Source: Tetraselmis striata (lineage: Eukaryota; Chlorophyta; Chlorodendrophyceae; Chlorodendrales; Chlorodendraceae). Taken from it: a stretch of DNA of 64,000 bases. Each line of letters starts with the position of its first letter. The first letter of the stretch is position 1. The stretch is from positions 1-64,000 of the forward strand of contig VCJN01001047.1 in NCBI GenBank assembly GCA_006384855.1, written 5' to 3'. Both the position numbers and the translations under genes were made by a program. This document shows positions 24,126 through 33,478 of this stretch, piece by piece. The notes beneath the pieces are model-generated. The model did no database searches. It saw only the letters and a program-made list of their open reading frames with translations, and was not told the origin of the DNA.

Positions 24126-24312
24126 ATGATCTAAACTAGTTTATGGGGTTTCCATCCTTGACCTAACCGCTTTTCAGCTACAAGTGCTGCGCAGTGGTAC
24201 GGGAACTAGTAACTGTTGTTGCGCCCTTGTTGGGTGCAGCACGAGTAGACATAAAAGCAGCCAGAACAGCTGAGCCTGCCATCTTCCAGTTTTCGCTGCG
24301 TTCCACGCAGCG
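24126..24312 (+). repeat. A1 terminal repeat of the YR element
   Basis: 187 bp, beginning ATGATCTAAACTAGTTTATG and ending CACGCAGCG. Same length and, by eye, same sequence as 27042-27228; closely similar to 61930-62117. Confidence 0.9.
24250..24257 (+). promoter_or_regulatory. TATA-like box within the A repeat
   Basis: CATAAAAG sits about 170 bases upstream of the gag-like ATG and recurs in each A copy (near 27166, 35772 and 62055). A promoter in the left repeat is expected for this kind of element; no transcript start is known. Confidence 0.3.
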
Positions 24313-24425
24313 ATGTAAAAACTGTCTCGTAACCCGTTGCGAGCAAGGTCACCCCAGGTTGTTCAAGACCACACCCGGCTCGCCATCCGAGTGTGATATT
24401 CTCGTCCGTACGTCCGTGCGTTACT

Positions 24426-25301
24426 ATGTCAGATGGAGAAGAACCCGTCGTTGAGCCGACGTTGGAGTCGCTGAACGCAGATATGAGGGCCCAGTCTTCA
24501 TTACTGCGAGAGCTGGCTACAGCTGTGGCGCAATTGACGGCTCGTGATCGCGTTGTTGATGGAGAAGGAGCACATGGCTCCGGCTCAGGGCAGCGTTTCG
24601 CGAGACAGCCGACAGGCAGCGGGGGAGCCGCAGAGCGCCCCGACTTGCTAGAGCTAGCCCAGAGCGGCCGTGTCGGAGCAAAATCCGTGAGTGCCGAGGA
24701 TGATTACCTCGCGGTGCCAGAGCTACTGCAGAGAGCAGAGTCTGGTTACGAGGCCGTTCGACCGGTCAGCCGAGTGCCTGGACTTTTCCCCTTGAGCACC
24801 GACCTAACGAACGAGTACCTCAAGCAGGATGACTGGCGTCTGCCGGCCCAGGAGGAGTACTTGTGGATGTCGTGTTTCGGGGCTCACATGGCCGCCCTTT
24901 TCGTGGCGCTCGACGAGCTACTGCCCTACGTCCCTACCAGCAACCAGGACTTCACCCCCTACCTCGCGAGAGCCCGGAACCACGCCGAGGCCATCGACAA
25001 GGCGTTTCGGTTTCGTTTGGCCTTCCTACGGAAGCTCAATGAGATCAAGCGTGTGCACGGTGACCAAGGTGTTCTGGACGTGCTGCGAGCCCAGCATTTT
25101 CAGCCTGCTTCGGAGCATCTGGGTTCCGCGATTTTTGGGGACCTCATGCGGGACTACGAGCGTCGTGTCTTCGAGGCGACCGTTGCCAGCAGCGCCAAGG
25201 CGACCGCTACTTCTCGAGTGGCGGCTGCAGTGGCAGGTCGCGGGCGTGGGCGAGGACGTGGCGGCGGACGTGGACGTGGCCGCGAAGGTGAGCACGAGTG
25301 A
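24426..25301 (+). CDS. gag-like protein of the YR element
   Basis: 291 residues from the ATG at 24426; an upstream GTG at 24393 is also in frame but the ATG is preferred. The N-terminal third is acidic and low-complexity, with Leu spacing that could form a coiled coil (LLRELATAVAQL). The middle is globular (EEYLWMSCFGAHMAAL, ARARNHAEAIDKAFRF). The C terminus ends in an RG/RGG tract (RGRGRGRGGGRGRG), a common nucleic-acid-binding tail. No zinc knuckle is seen. The ORF stops at TGA 25299-25301, and the following codons are in the same frame as the recombinase. Its role as a nucleocapsid-like protein is inferred from position and the RGG tail; it could instead be an accessory DNA-binding protein. 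Confidence 0.65.
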   Translation: MSDGEEPVVEPTLESLNADMRAQSSLLRELATAVAQLTARDRVVDGEGAHGSGSGQRFARQPTGSGGAAERPDLLELAQSGRVGAKSVSAEDDYLAVPELLQRAESGYEAVRPVSRVPGLFPLSTDLTNEYLKQDDWRLPAQEEYLWMSCFGAHMAALFVALDELLPYVPTSNQDFTPYLARARNHAEAIDKAFRFRLAFLRKLNEIKRVHGDQGVLDVLRAQHFQPASEHLGSAIFGDLMRDYERRVFEATVASSAKATATSRVAAAVAGRGRGRGRGGGRGRGREGEHE

Positions 25302-25304
25302 CGG
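25299..25304 (+). promoter_or_regulatory. candidate UGA-CGG stop-codon readthrough site between gag-like and recombinase ORFs
   Basis: The reading frame is interrupted only by TGA followed directly by CGG; open codons continue for another 553 triplets. UGA-CGG is one of the recognised leaky contexts in plant RNA viruses. The same TGA-CGG is kept in the second copy at 63088-63093. A short hairpin (CACC TTTC GGTG) lies about 40 bases downstream. Function is inferred. Confidence 0.5.
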
Positions 25305-26963
25305 TGTGGGGCGCCGTTCGTCGGAGCTGCAGGAGCCTTGCGAGGCCACCTTTCGGTGACCGCCGCAAGACGCACCCTTGCAGCTCAACGGCGGGATGAG
25401 CGCCCTGTGTCAGGACCTGACCCCCCCACCTTACAGACTTCATTTAGACCTTCCTCGGTGCGGCGCTTCTTACAGCTACAGCCGAGTGCGGCTCAACCAT
25501 CCGCACACCTGCACATGGCGGCTCAACCATCCGCCTTTCGTACAACCCCACCTTTGCGTTCGTCGGTTGTTACACTACGAGTTACAACCGGTTCGCAACG
25601 ACCAAGTTTCGCGCGTGTACGTTACGCACGGGACAGGCGCTACGAGCGCGAAGGGCGCGCGGGGCGGCCCTCCTACCTGAACCTAGCCCCGCAAACCCGT
25701 ACCGAAGCTACTGCAAACCCGTCCAGCAACTACCGGCCAACCGCCGGGAACCTAACCGCTGCTGCCGAGTACTTTGCGAACAGTGGCCGTGCCGGTGGCA
25801 CTCTGTCAGTAAAACGACGCACTTACGTAATCGACGAGCCCGCAGCTATCGCTCCGTGGGCTGCGTCACTGCGATCCCGACTACAGGACGCGTTCGGCTC
25901 AGACGAGCTAGGCCAGCGGACGCTCGACCTGCTCTCCAGCTCCCTCAGCGCTCAGACCCTCAAGAGCTACGCCGGCAGACTGTCTCAGTTCGCTGAGTTC
26001 TGCCACGACTCCGAGAACATCAGCCCGCTAGAGGCGACTACTGCTACTGTTGTTCGGTACGTTGCCTGGATCGGGGAGCGAGGGCACATCGCAGCTAAGT
26101 CGCTGCAGCCCTACCTGTCTGCAATCAACACCTTCTTCGAGCTGCACAACCTCGTCCCGATCGCCAAGGACAGCCTACACCTCACTTCGGCAAGGCGTGG
26201 GTTAATGTTGCGGCAGCGCCGACTGGACGCTGCCCCCTTGCGTGTCCCTCTGCCTGCGGATGTAGCTTACCGCTTCGTCTCAAAGGCCGAGCTAATTGTG
26301 TCTGCTCCTTACCCAGAGTCCCACCTCGACTACCGAGCCCTCTTGGCCTCGGTTGTCAACTTCCTGTTCTTTGCCAGGGGCCTTACTGGCGTCTCCTGTC
26401 GAGCGCAAGATGTGCATGTCGACACCTACAACATCACCTTGCAAATCTACCGCGAGAAGGGTCGCGCTGGCCGTCGGGGACCCGACGACCTGCGCGTACT
26501 TCTCCTTCCAGTGTCCGAGCACCCTCGAGTGGCACGACTCTTGCGCTACTTCATCAACAACGTCCAGTCTGTCCCCCTGGTTACTGTTGGCTTGGCTGCC
26601 TCCAACTTCTGGGCTGTCAATGTGGCTGAGCAGTCAAAACCTTGGACTGCGGCTACGATGTCAGACTGGTTGTCTACAGCGGTCAACCTAGTCAACGCTG
26701 CCCCTCCTGCTGGCACTTCCTGGACTTCCCACAGTCTACGTAAGGGCGCAGCCTCTGCAGCAAACGCCATCGGAGCGCCACTGTCCCACATCCGCTACCA
26801 AGGCGGTTGGGCCACTAACTCCGATGTCGTTCTGGACTACATCGACCCCAACGTTCTTCCTTCTCCTGGCGCGTGGTTCTTCTTTGGACACATCGCCCCC
26901 CTCCGCCACTTCCAAGTCCAACAGGACTCCGCAGCGGTGGCCTTCCCAGTGCCTCCTTCATGA
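25302..26963 (+). CDS. tyrosine recombinase (integrase) of the YR element
   Basis: The frame is open from the codon after the gag-like stop to TGA at 26961-26963 (553 codons); the first internal ATG is at 25515. Residues before ~170 (up to about 25800) are basic linker. A SAM-like core-binding domain follows (LSAQTLKSYAGRLSQFAEFC ... SAINTFFELH). The catalytic domain has the four expected positions: Arg in LFFARGLTG, HSLRKG (H-x-x-R), a Trp in GGWATNSD, and the nucleophile Tyr in VVLDYID. The enzyme would cut and join DNA at a short core through a 3'-phosphotyrosine, integrating a circular or linear copy. With no ATG directly after the stop, it may be made by readthrough as a gag-YR fusion, or from ATG 25515 alone. 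The copy at 63091 differs mostly at silent positions, so the protein appears to be under selection. Confidence 0.85.
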   Translation, partial: RCGAPFVGAAGALRGHLSVTAARRTLAAQRRDERPVSGPDPPTLQTSFRPSSVRRFLQLQPSAAQPSAHLHMAAQPSAFRTTPPLRSSVVTLRVTTGSQRPSFARVRYARDRRYEREGRAGRPSYLNLAPQTRTEATANPSSNYRPTAGNLTAAAEYFANSGRAGGTLSVKRRTYVIDEPAAIAPWAASLRSRLQDAFGSDELGQRTLDLLSSSLSAQTLKSYAGRLSQFAEFCHDSENISPLEATTATVVRYVAWIGERGHIAAKSLQPYLSAINTFFELHNLVPIAKDSLHLTSARRGLMLRQRRLDAAPLRVPLPADVAYRFVSKAELIVSAPYPESHLDYRALLASVVNFLFFARGLTGVSCRAQDVHVDTYNITLQIYREKGRAGRRGPDDLRVLLLPVSEHPRVARLLRYFINNVQSVPLVTVGLAASNFWAVNVAEQSKPWTAATMSDWLSTAVNLVNAAPPAGTSWTSHSLRKGAASAANAIGAPLSHIRYQGGWATNSDVVLDYIDPNVLPSPGAWFFFGHIAPLRHFQVQQDSAAVAFPVPPS

Positions 26964-27016
26964 CTTGGCGCTACCCCTTCTCCGTCAATCAACCGCTCTC
27001 TACGTTCGCTCAAGAC

Positions 27017-27349
27017 TGGCAAAACCAGACTCAACTTTGAAATGATCTAAACTAGTTTATGGGGTTTCCATCCTTGACCTAACCGCTTTTCAGCTACAAG
27101 TGCTGCGCAGTGGTACGGGAACTAGTAACTGTTGTTGCGCCCTTGTTGGGTGCAGCACGAGTAGACATAAAAGCAGCCAGAACAGCTGAGCCTGCCATCT
27201 TCCAGTTTTCGCTGCGTTCCACGCAGCGCCCCCCCTGACTCCGTTTTCCCTCCACGCTTTTCGCTAAACCTTCCTGCCAATTTCGGCTCTTGACCGTGTA
27301 AAACAGCCTGCGCGACCTTTTTGGCAAAACCAGACTCAACTTTGAAATG
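27017..27349 (+). repeat. b1-A2-b2 right-end module of the YR element
   Basis: The 28-bp b unit (starts TGGCAAAACCAG, ends CTTTGAAATG) occurs at 27017-27044 and 27322-27349, flanking A2 (27042-27228). The unrelated 93 bp between A2 and b2 is unique. Confidence 0.85.
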
Positions 27350-27638
27350 CGGGCGGCTTGCTGTGTTGATTTTTAGTACTACTTTTAGCAGTAGATGGTT
27401 TTGTTACTGCCCTTTTTGTAATTCACACCAGTACCTCCTGATGTACCGCTTCGTGCGGGATGATGCGGGCGCCGCTTTTAGGCGGCTTGCTCTGTTGATA
27501 TACATTTCACAAGGAACGTCTGGTCTGCCGAAGAATGCCAGGTCTGGTTACAGGTTGTGAAAATCAGGAATTTGCAGGCATACAAATCCACAGCCACGGC
27601 GGGGGCGGGGGGGGGGGGGGGGGGGGGGGCGGGCTGTG

Positions 27639-27818
27639 GTGCGCTCGATGGAGCGTGCCACAGCAAAGGAGAGTGACCGGTCGGTCCGCCGTGAAGGCAG
27701 GTAATGGCCCTGACCGGCCCCCGCAATCGTGCGCGCGCACACACGCGCAGCGGGCGCTGCCGTGCCAAGGCTATCTCGTACAGGTAGATAGAGAAACCAC
27801 ATATACTAGTTTAGAACA
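27639..27818 (-). repeat. A repeat (3' copy) of the RT-bearing element
   Basis: 180 bp, about 90% identical by eye to 30358-30530. Both contain CGCTCGATGGAGCGTGCC and a GC-rich GTGCGCGCGCACAC stretch. Confidence 0.85.
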
Positions 27819-27849
27819 TTTCACAAGGAACGTCTGGTTTGCCGACTAG

Positions 27850-29804
27850 AAAATGCCGGGCGCAGCAGGCCATGGGCGGGGGTCACGGGTGGGAATGTTG
27901 AAGGCGACGACACGCCAGCGGGGTGCACCCACGGGAGGCGGTCGCTAGTACGGCCAGGAATGAAGAGGTCGTGGCGCGGCTTCCAGGAGCGCAGGTCAGA
28001 GCATATCTCCGAGAGGAGCTGGTCCCAAGCTTTGTCAGGCCAGTAGGGAAGAATGACGATGGCTGGGGCACCGCTGGACTCCAGTTTGGAGACAAGATCG
28101 CCGATAAGGTTCCATGGAGGGTTACACCAGTTACGTTCGCAACGCCATGCAGCGTCGGAGAGGCGCAAGGCGTCAACGGCCTCGCACCGCGGGTCACGCC
28201 AGCGGGCGTTGTGGCGGGGTAGGGGGCGTTTTCAGCCGTCGCGAAGCGGTCGATGGTGCACGCGCCCCATTCAGTAGTGAGCGAGGCGAATCGACGAGGG
28301 TTGAACTGCCAGTCGTCGCAATCAACCTCGCGACTAAGGCGGTCAGCCCAGATATTTGCCGCAGAACGGATGTAGCGCACGGAAAGGGTAATGCCGTATG
28401 TGTCCATGAGGTACCATGTTTTGCGTAGCTAAGCCATGAGGCGCGGAGAGCGAGAAGTGAGGTGGGTGAGGACGCCGACAACCGCTTGGTTATCCTCGTG
28501 CAAGCGGATGTGACGGTTACGGAGCATGGGGAGGAAGGACTCAATAGCCAAGCGGACGGCTTTGAGCTCTTTCAAAGTAATGTGCGCAGTGTGGTCATCG
28601 TCGTACCAAAACCCCCGAGCTTCATGGTGCTCGTTCAGAAAGGCACCCCAACCGTACGACGAAATGTCAACGTGTAGGTATCCGCTTTCGACGGGGCGGT
28701 TAATGGGGCGGCCGTTGTGTTGGGTTGGCACGCCCACCCACCATTGCAGATCGCGTTCGAGCTGGCGGGTGAGCTTGACGCGACCGGACCAAGAGTCGCG
28801 CGTCTTGAGCACATCATGCAGCTCACGGAGGTAGAAATAACGTGCAGGGGCGATGGCCAAGTAGAGAAACTGGCATTTGCCTGCGAGAGCGGCCAACTAG
28901 CGAGCTGGCAGCCACCGACGATTGCGTTTTGCTCGTTGGATTAGGCGTTTGGCCGCGCAACCGATGCCAGCCAGTTTCTCAGCGGGCGCACGAAGAGTAG
29001 GCGACCCCGATGTGTCATTTTCTAACCCCAGGTGCACGAGCTTTTGGGTGGGCTCCCACACGCCCTTGTTGGGGTTGCGCAGCGGATAGACCAAATCCTG
29101 AGAAGTGGCGTTCGATGTAGTCATGCACGTTGCCAGATATGGCCTCAGCCTGAGTCCGAGCTAGTAACATGAAATCGTCCATGTATGTAGGGTAACATGC
29201 GTAGGCCAAATCGGCGCCGGGGAATAGGTGTGCCGTCTGCTTCAGCCGGGTGACGAGGCAATGCCCTAGTGAGGACGTTGGTGAATTGGCAGAAGTAATA
29301 GGTGGACAGAGACCAGCCCATGGGAAGGCCAACCAATCGGTACTGAGTGCCGCGGTAATCGATAGTGAAAAAGTCCATGTCCTCAGGGGCGATTCCAACC
29401 GCGTAACACCCATCCTGCGGGTCCATCTGCAACATGTAGTCCCCAGGGCGCGCCAGATTGCGCAAATGCGAAAGCGTCTCGAACGGAAGATAGCGCGTCT
29501 CGCAATAGCAGTTCATAGGGCGAAGGTCAATGACGAGCCTCCATTTGTTTGTTCATGGCTTAGGAACCAAGAACAACATAGACAACCATTTTGCGCCAAC
29601 GGCCGGGAAGCGAGCCAATTCACCGTCCATAAACTCCAATCGGGAAGGGGTAGCATCCCCCATTGACACCCTCTGATGAAAAGAAGGTGGGGCAAGCCCG
29701 TCCAAGAAAGGAACGCGTACACCTCTGGATATCCGGTTGAGAACATTGCGATTCGCACCAGCGGCTTGCCAGTTGCCGAAATTACGACGGACGCGATGTA
29801 TCAT
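27850..29804 (-). pseudogene. reverse transcriptase - RNase H - adenine-methylase-like polyprotein (DIRS/PAT type), disrupted
   Basis: Domains in order: RT fingers (GVRVPFLDGLAPP, MLFLVPKP), RT palm (YMLQMDPQDGCYAV, then the YMDD box in YPTYMDDFMLL), RNase H (LHVDISSYGWGAF, HITLKELKAV, LHEDNQAVV, ANIWADRLSR) and a methylase-like domain with WCNPPWNL. Relatives copy RNA into DNA and degrade the template. Lesions: in-frame TGA after LFLVPKP (about 29560), TAG near 28898 and 28435, and frameshifts around 29270, 29040 and 28200. The copy is therefore inactive, although its domain order is complete. DIRS/PAT affiliation rests on the RT-RH-methylase order and on the split repeats. Confidence 0.75.
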
Positions 29805-30357
29805 AAAGGGGGAGTCGGGAGTACATGAATTGGCGCGATATATGTCGCGATGCTGGCCCTCGCCGCGTCGGCGTCAGGGCCCACGGTGCGCGGCACAGTA
29901 GGAGTGCCGCGGCGTGGGAGTAGCCATGTGCCACTAGGCGCTGGCTTGGCCACTGGCAGTGTACTGTCACTTTGTACTCGAATATGTACTAGAAGGCGGG
30001 CGTGCGTCGGCATACGCCCAAGTCGGAGCGCATCGCGACACCTACGTCGAGTAGGGGTCAGTACGGATTGAGCCATGCCCACACAGGAAGGGGCAGCCTG
30101 GGGTTACTGTTGGTCGACACTGGTCGAAGGGCTTGGACCTTGTTCCACTGAATGGGGACGAAGCGCTGCGGCTTCGTCCTCTCCTCGCGTTGGGCGAGTA
30201 ATCAGCAGCTCGTTCGCGGGTAGTAGTTAGCACGTCGCAAGCGGCGCGCGTCCATTAACCACACAAACTAACGGGTTTCTCCCCAGGGGGGGCCCGAAAG
30301 GCTACGCTCACCGTACATGGTACGATGGCGGAAGACCGGCACCCTGCGCGGCACAAT

Positions 30358-30530
30358 GTGCGCTCGATGGAGCGTGCCACAGCAAAGGAGAGTGACCGGT
30401 CGGTCCGCCGTGAATGCAGGTAGTGGCCCTGACCGGCCCCCGCAATCGTGCGCGCGCACACGCACGCTACGGGCGCCGTGCCAGGGCTATCTCGTACAAG
30501 TAGAGAAACCACATAAACTAGTTCAGAACA
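30358..30530 (-). repeat. A repeat (5' copy) of the RT-bearing element
   Basis: 173 bp matching 27639-27818; the element's 5' end when read on the minus strand. Just outside it (30556-30625) is sequence similar to 27390-27450, so the insertion may sit within an older duplicated sequence. Confidence 0.85.
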
Positions 30531-30669
30531 AATTCCAGTAAGGAGTACTGCTTCTTGCGGTGGCTTTAATTTGTTACTGGCCTTTATTTGTAACTCATAC
30601 CAGTACCTGATGTACTACCGCGCTTGTTTAGTTTACTTTAGTATCTGCATACACACTCTATGTATATCT

Positions 30670-32209
30670 CCCGGTCCAATTTGGCGGCCTCGGCATCGGC
30701 GATAACGTGGTTATCGCAGAAGCCTCCCACGTCGGAGCTGGCCATGTCTCCGACGTGGTTGGTCAAGGTGTGACTTCCCTCCGTCCTCAACACGCCACCT
30801 TGAGCGACGTCGGCGCGTTCCTATCTGCGCCGCCAGGCGTATCCAGCCCTCATAGCCTCTACCTTGTTGGAAAGTCCTCGATTCACCAGGCTTTGGCCAC
30901 CCTAGCGTTGGCGCCCGATGCCGACGCCAACGTGTCGGCGCCGATAGATGTGGGCTGTTGAGCTTCGCGCTGCTCATACATGTGTCGTTGACGAGTACTG
31001 TGGAGACGGGCGGGTGCGCGAGGATCTAGCTAGCGCGCGGGGCCGTTGGCTTCTGCCCTAAAGTTGCTCCTCTCCAAGCGCTTTCCCGTTATTGCCCGTG
31101 CCGGCTGCTCGGCCGCTAGGGCGTAGCCGGCGTCTGCGATGCGCTCGGCGGTCGACCTCCACGCTATACCGCATTACTCAGACTTCTCCCTCGCACTCCA
31201 TGCGGAAAGTCCAGGAAACCCCGAGCCACCGCCGTATCCACACGGTTCGCTTCGCCAAGCTTGCTTCGCGCATGCCGACAAGCGGCCATGGCAGTATCCG
31301 CTTCCGGGGCTGCCTCTTGCGCGCTGAGACAACGTTTTTGGTGAATGATCCTCCAAGTGAGGGTCGCGCCTTCGTGAAAGTCCGTGAGCGTTCCCCTGAG
31401 TAGTACGATTCAATGGTCCGCACTGCCGCTTGTCGCCCAACATTTGGCCTTCCGGCGGCTCCTGTCCTCTCCCTCGGCGAGCCCGGCCCTTGTGCTTTTT
31501 GCTCCTCGGTACAAGGCATGCTGGCTCGTTTTGAGGATGCTGGCGTGGAATTCACTCCTTCGGCTTGGGCTGTCGCGTACGTTGATCACGTGGCACGTTA
31601 CTATGAGGCTGCGGGAATCCAATCACGCCGCACATGAGTGGGTGGCACATGGTATTTCCGACGTTTGCCACGACGTGAAGTCCGCCGTAGGCGTCGTGGG
31701 TGTCCAGATCCTCACGGACCCGTCGGTGAGACTTGTTTCTCTTCCGAAGGGCAGCGACGACCGGCCGGCCGATGTTGGGCTGTTTTTGGGTATGGTGGTA
31801 TCCGCGGGAACACGGTTGCTGTCGATATCACCATTGCCCCTATCCTCGGCTTGTCAAGCTCGGATCCAACGACGGCATTTCTGCGGGCCGCAGAGCGCCA
31901 CAAGATCCAAACGTATGACGAGGGTGTCCGAAACGCCGCCGGCATGCTTCGCTTTGTTCCTTTCGCCGTCTCCGAGCTCGGCTCGCTGGCCCCGCACGCT
32001 GAGGCATTCTTGGTGGAGCTCGCGAAAGCTAGCCACACGCACACTGGCCAGAAAGTCGGCCAGCTCTTGTTTGCGTGGCGCCGCCGTTCCTCCTTGCTCA
32101 TCAACATGGCACATGCAGACAACGTTCTTGGCGGGTCGCGGCGGCGCGCGCGATACGTGATGGTGCTCTTGCGCTTGCGTCGCGTCGCTTGTCGGCATGT
32201 GTTGCTATG
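30670..32209 (+). pseudogene. 3' fragment of a non-LTR-like retrotransposon pol gene
   Basis: From 30670 the strand reads PVQFGGLGIGDNVV, the motif after the RT thumb in many protist retrotransposons, then GAFLSAPPGVSS. Further on (31830-32130) comes a C-terminal domain seen in algal and protist pol proteins: VDITIAPILG, ERHKIQTYDEGVR, MLRFVPFAVSELG, FLVELAK. Stops at 30959, 31401 and 31635 and frame changes show it is dead. The family assignment relies on motif memory and is tentative. Confidence 0.45.
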
Positions 32210-32683
32210 ACCCGGGTCATCGGCTGCAAGCGGACTCACCGCGGCCGATGGCCTACCCCGGGGTGGTGGTCCCCATTGATTTCATCTTTTCCTTTCGGTC
32301 TTTTTGGTCGTTCCTTCGCTTCAGTGCTTCCCTTGACCCTTTGGTTCCTTGGCAACTTCGCGACTTCCTGGTTCCCTTGGCATTTTCTTGGTTCTTGGCT
32401 CCGTTGCCTCATGCTTGACCCTTGGTTTTAGGCTTGTGTGTCTCTTTCGCAGGCAGCCTTCCTGAATCTGCCCCGGCCCTTCCCCCAATCCGCAGCTGTG
32501 GACCTCAAGGAGTTTAGCCTGAAGAACCTGCTCAACAACCTGGGTAGGCCCTCCCGCATATGTTAAAGCAATGGTGTAAGCAGTATAATACACACTATGT
32601 ATGACGTATCGCTAGCTGCACGATCGTAGTCACGCCCGCGCGCGATCGTACGGGTAGTACCGGTACTAGTGTGGGCCGGTACC

Positions 32684-33478
32684 GGGTATTCGCGGCAAAT
32701 TGGAGAGGATTTTGGCGGAGAGGCACGTCAGCAGATCCGCGCGACACGTAAGCGCGTACACCCTCGCGTACGCCCGAACTGGAGAGGCCGGCCTCTCCAA
32801 TTTGGCACGTACGATATCGGAGAGGTGCGACCAAATTTTAGAGGTGTCATCAACCGGCAATTTCAAACGGAGCTGGCGGATTCCCGTCATGTCACGGCCC
32901 GCGCAATAGATCCTCCTTGCCGCCCACTCCGCCGCACCATCTTCCTTGCAGCGATTACCATGCCCGCACGTCCCCCCGGTGCCGCCTAACTATGGCGGGC
33001 ACATACGATATCCCCGCGACTACATGGGCAAAGGCTACCGCGGTACCCTCGCTAGAATGGAAGCGCATGTGGGAGCGGGACGTGGAGTGGATCTCGGCGC
33101 CGTTGCACGCCGCGAATGCCGCGGATTTCTGCGACTAATAATAGATGGCGGACAGCCAGCCCGGGAAGAAGGGCAAGCTTCAAGACAAGCCGCGGAAGGA
33201 AATGGGGCACATTCGCCATGACTCCGGTACGGCGGTCCTGCCCGAGGGGCAGGTGTTGCTCAAGCACATCGAGTAGATCGTGCGCGCTTGGTCGGTTGGT
33301 GATGCTCAAAAGAGCAAGGACATCCTGAACTATAGCGACTATCATGTGGCAGGCGAGTATGCGAGTCTGCCATGGCTTTGAAGATGTAACAATTACATAC
33401 TGATGTAGGCTGGGCCGCGACATGGCGGTATATATATCCATCCAATCCCATAGCCTCTCCAATTTTCCGCGAATACCC
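32684..33478. mobile_element. candidate non-autonomous element with 25-bp terminal inverted repeats
   Basis: Left arm 32684-32708 (GGGTATTCGCGGCAAATTGG then AGAGG) matches the reverse complement of 33454-33478 at 24 of 25 positions. The 795-bp interior has no recognisable ORF and several more copies of ATTGGAGAGG or its complement. Target-site duplications were not identified. Confidence 0.45.

Larger units (their letters stand above)
24126..27349 (+). mobile_element. tyrosine-recombinase element with gag-like and YR ORFs only, split direct repeats
   Basis: Boundaries follow the repeats: A1 at 24126-24312, b1 at 27017-27044, A2 at 27042-27228, b2 at 27322-27349. The order A1-ORFs-b1-A2-b2 is the split direct-repeat plan known from PAT/Kangaroo/Ngaro-type YR retrotransposons. 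A1 and A2 appear identical over 187 bp, which implies recent activity. The only coding matter is gag-like then YR in one frame; no reverse transcriptase fits between them. A second copy from 61930 has the same plan, so the absence of RT is a property of the family rather than a deletion in one copy. The left flank reads ...AGC then ATGATCTAAAC; the right end is GAAATG then CGGG, consistent with exchange at a short ATG core. Confidence 0.8.
27502..30530 (-). mobile_element. YR-type retroelement carrying RT-RNase H-methylase only, split direct repeats
   Basis: Read on the minus strand: A at 30530-30358, coding region, b1 at 27854-27816, A at 27818-27639, b2 at 27541-27502. The b units share ACATTTCACAAGGAACGTCT on the + strand. 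The A copies are about 90% alike, so this insertion is older than the 24-kb element. In minus orientation A begins TCT(A/G)AACTAGTTTATGTGG and b ends GTGAAATG, almost the same junction as in the neighbouring YR element. No recombinase and no gag-like ORF lie inside; only ~550 bases separate A from the RT start. A 23-base G-rich run at 27607-27629 lies between A and b2. Confidence 0.7.

Noticed and set aside
24393-24425. Upstream GTG start extending the gag-like ORF
   Set aside because: Nuclear eukaryotic genes rarely start at GTG and a good ATG follows at 24426; the second copy also has an ATG at the matching place.
25299-25301. TGA read as selenocysteine or a reassigned codon
   Set aside because: Other genes in the window use TGA as a normal stop (ATPase, cyclophilin, channel), and the residue lies in a linker, not in a redox site.
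24126-30530. Treating the gag-YR and RT regions as one large element
   Set aside because: They have different A repeats, opposite strands and separate complete sets of split repeats; the gag-YR unit closes at 27349 before the RT unit begins at 27502.
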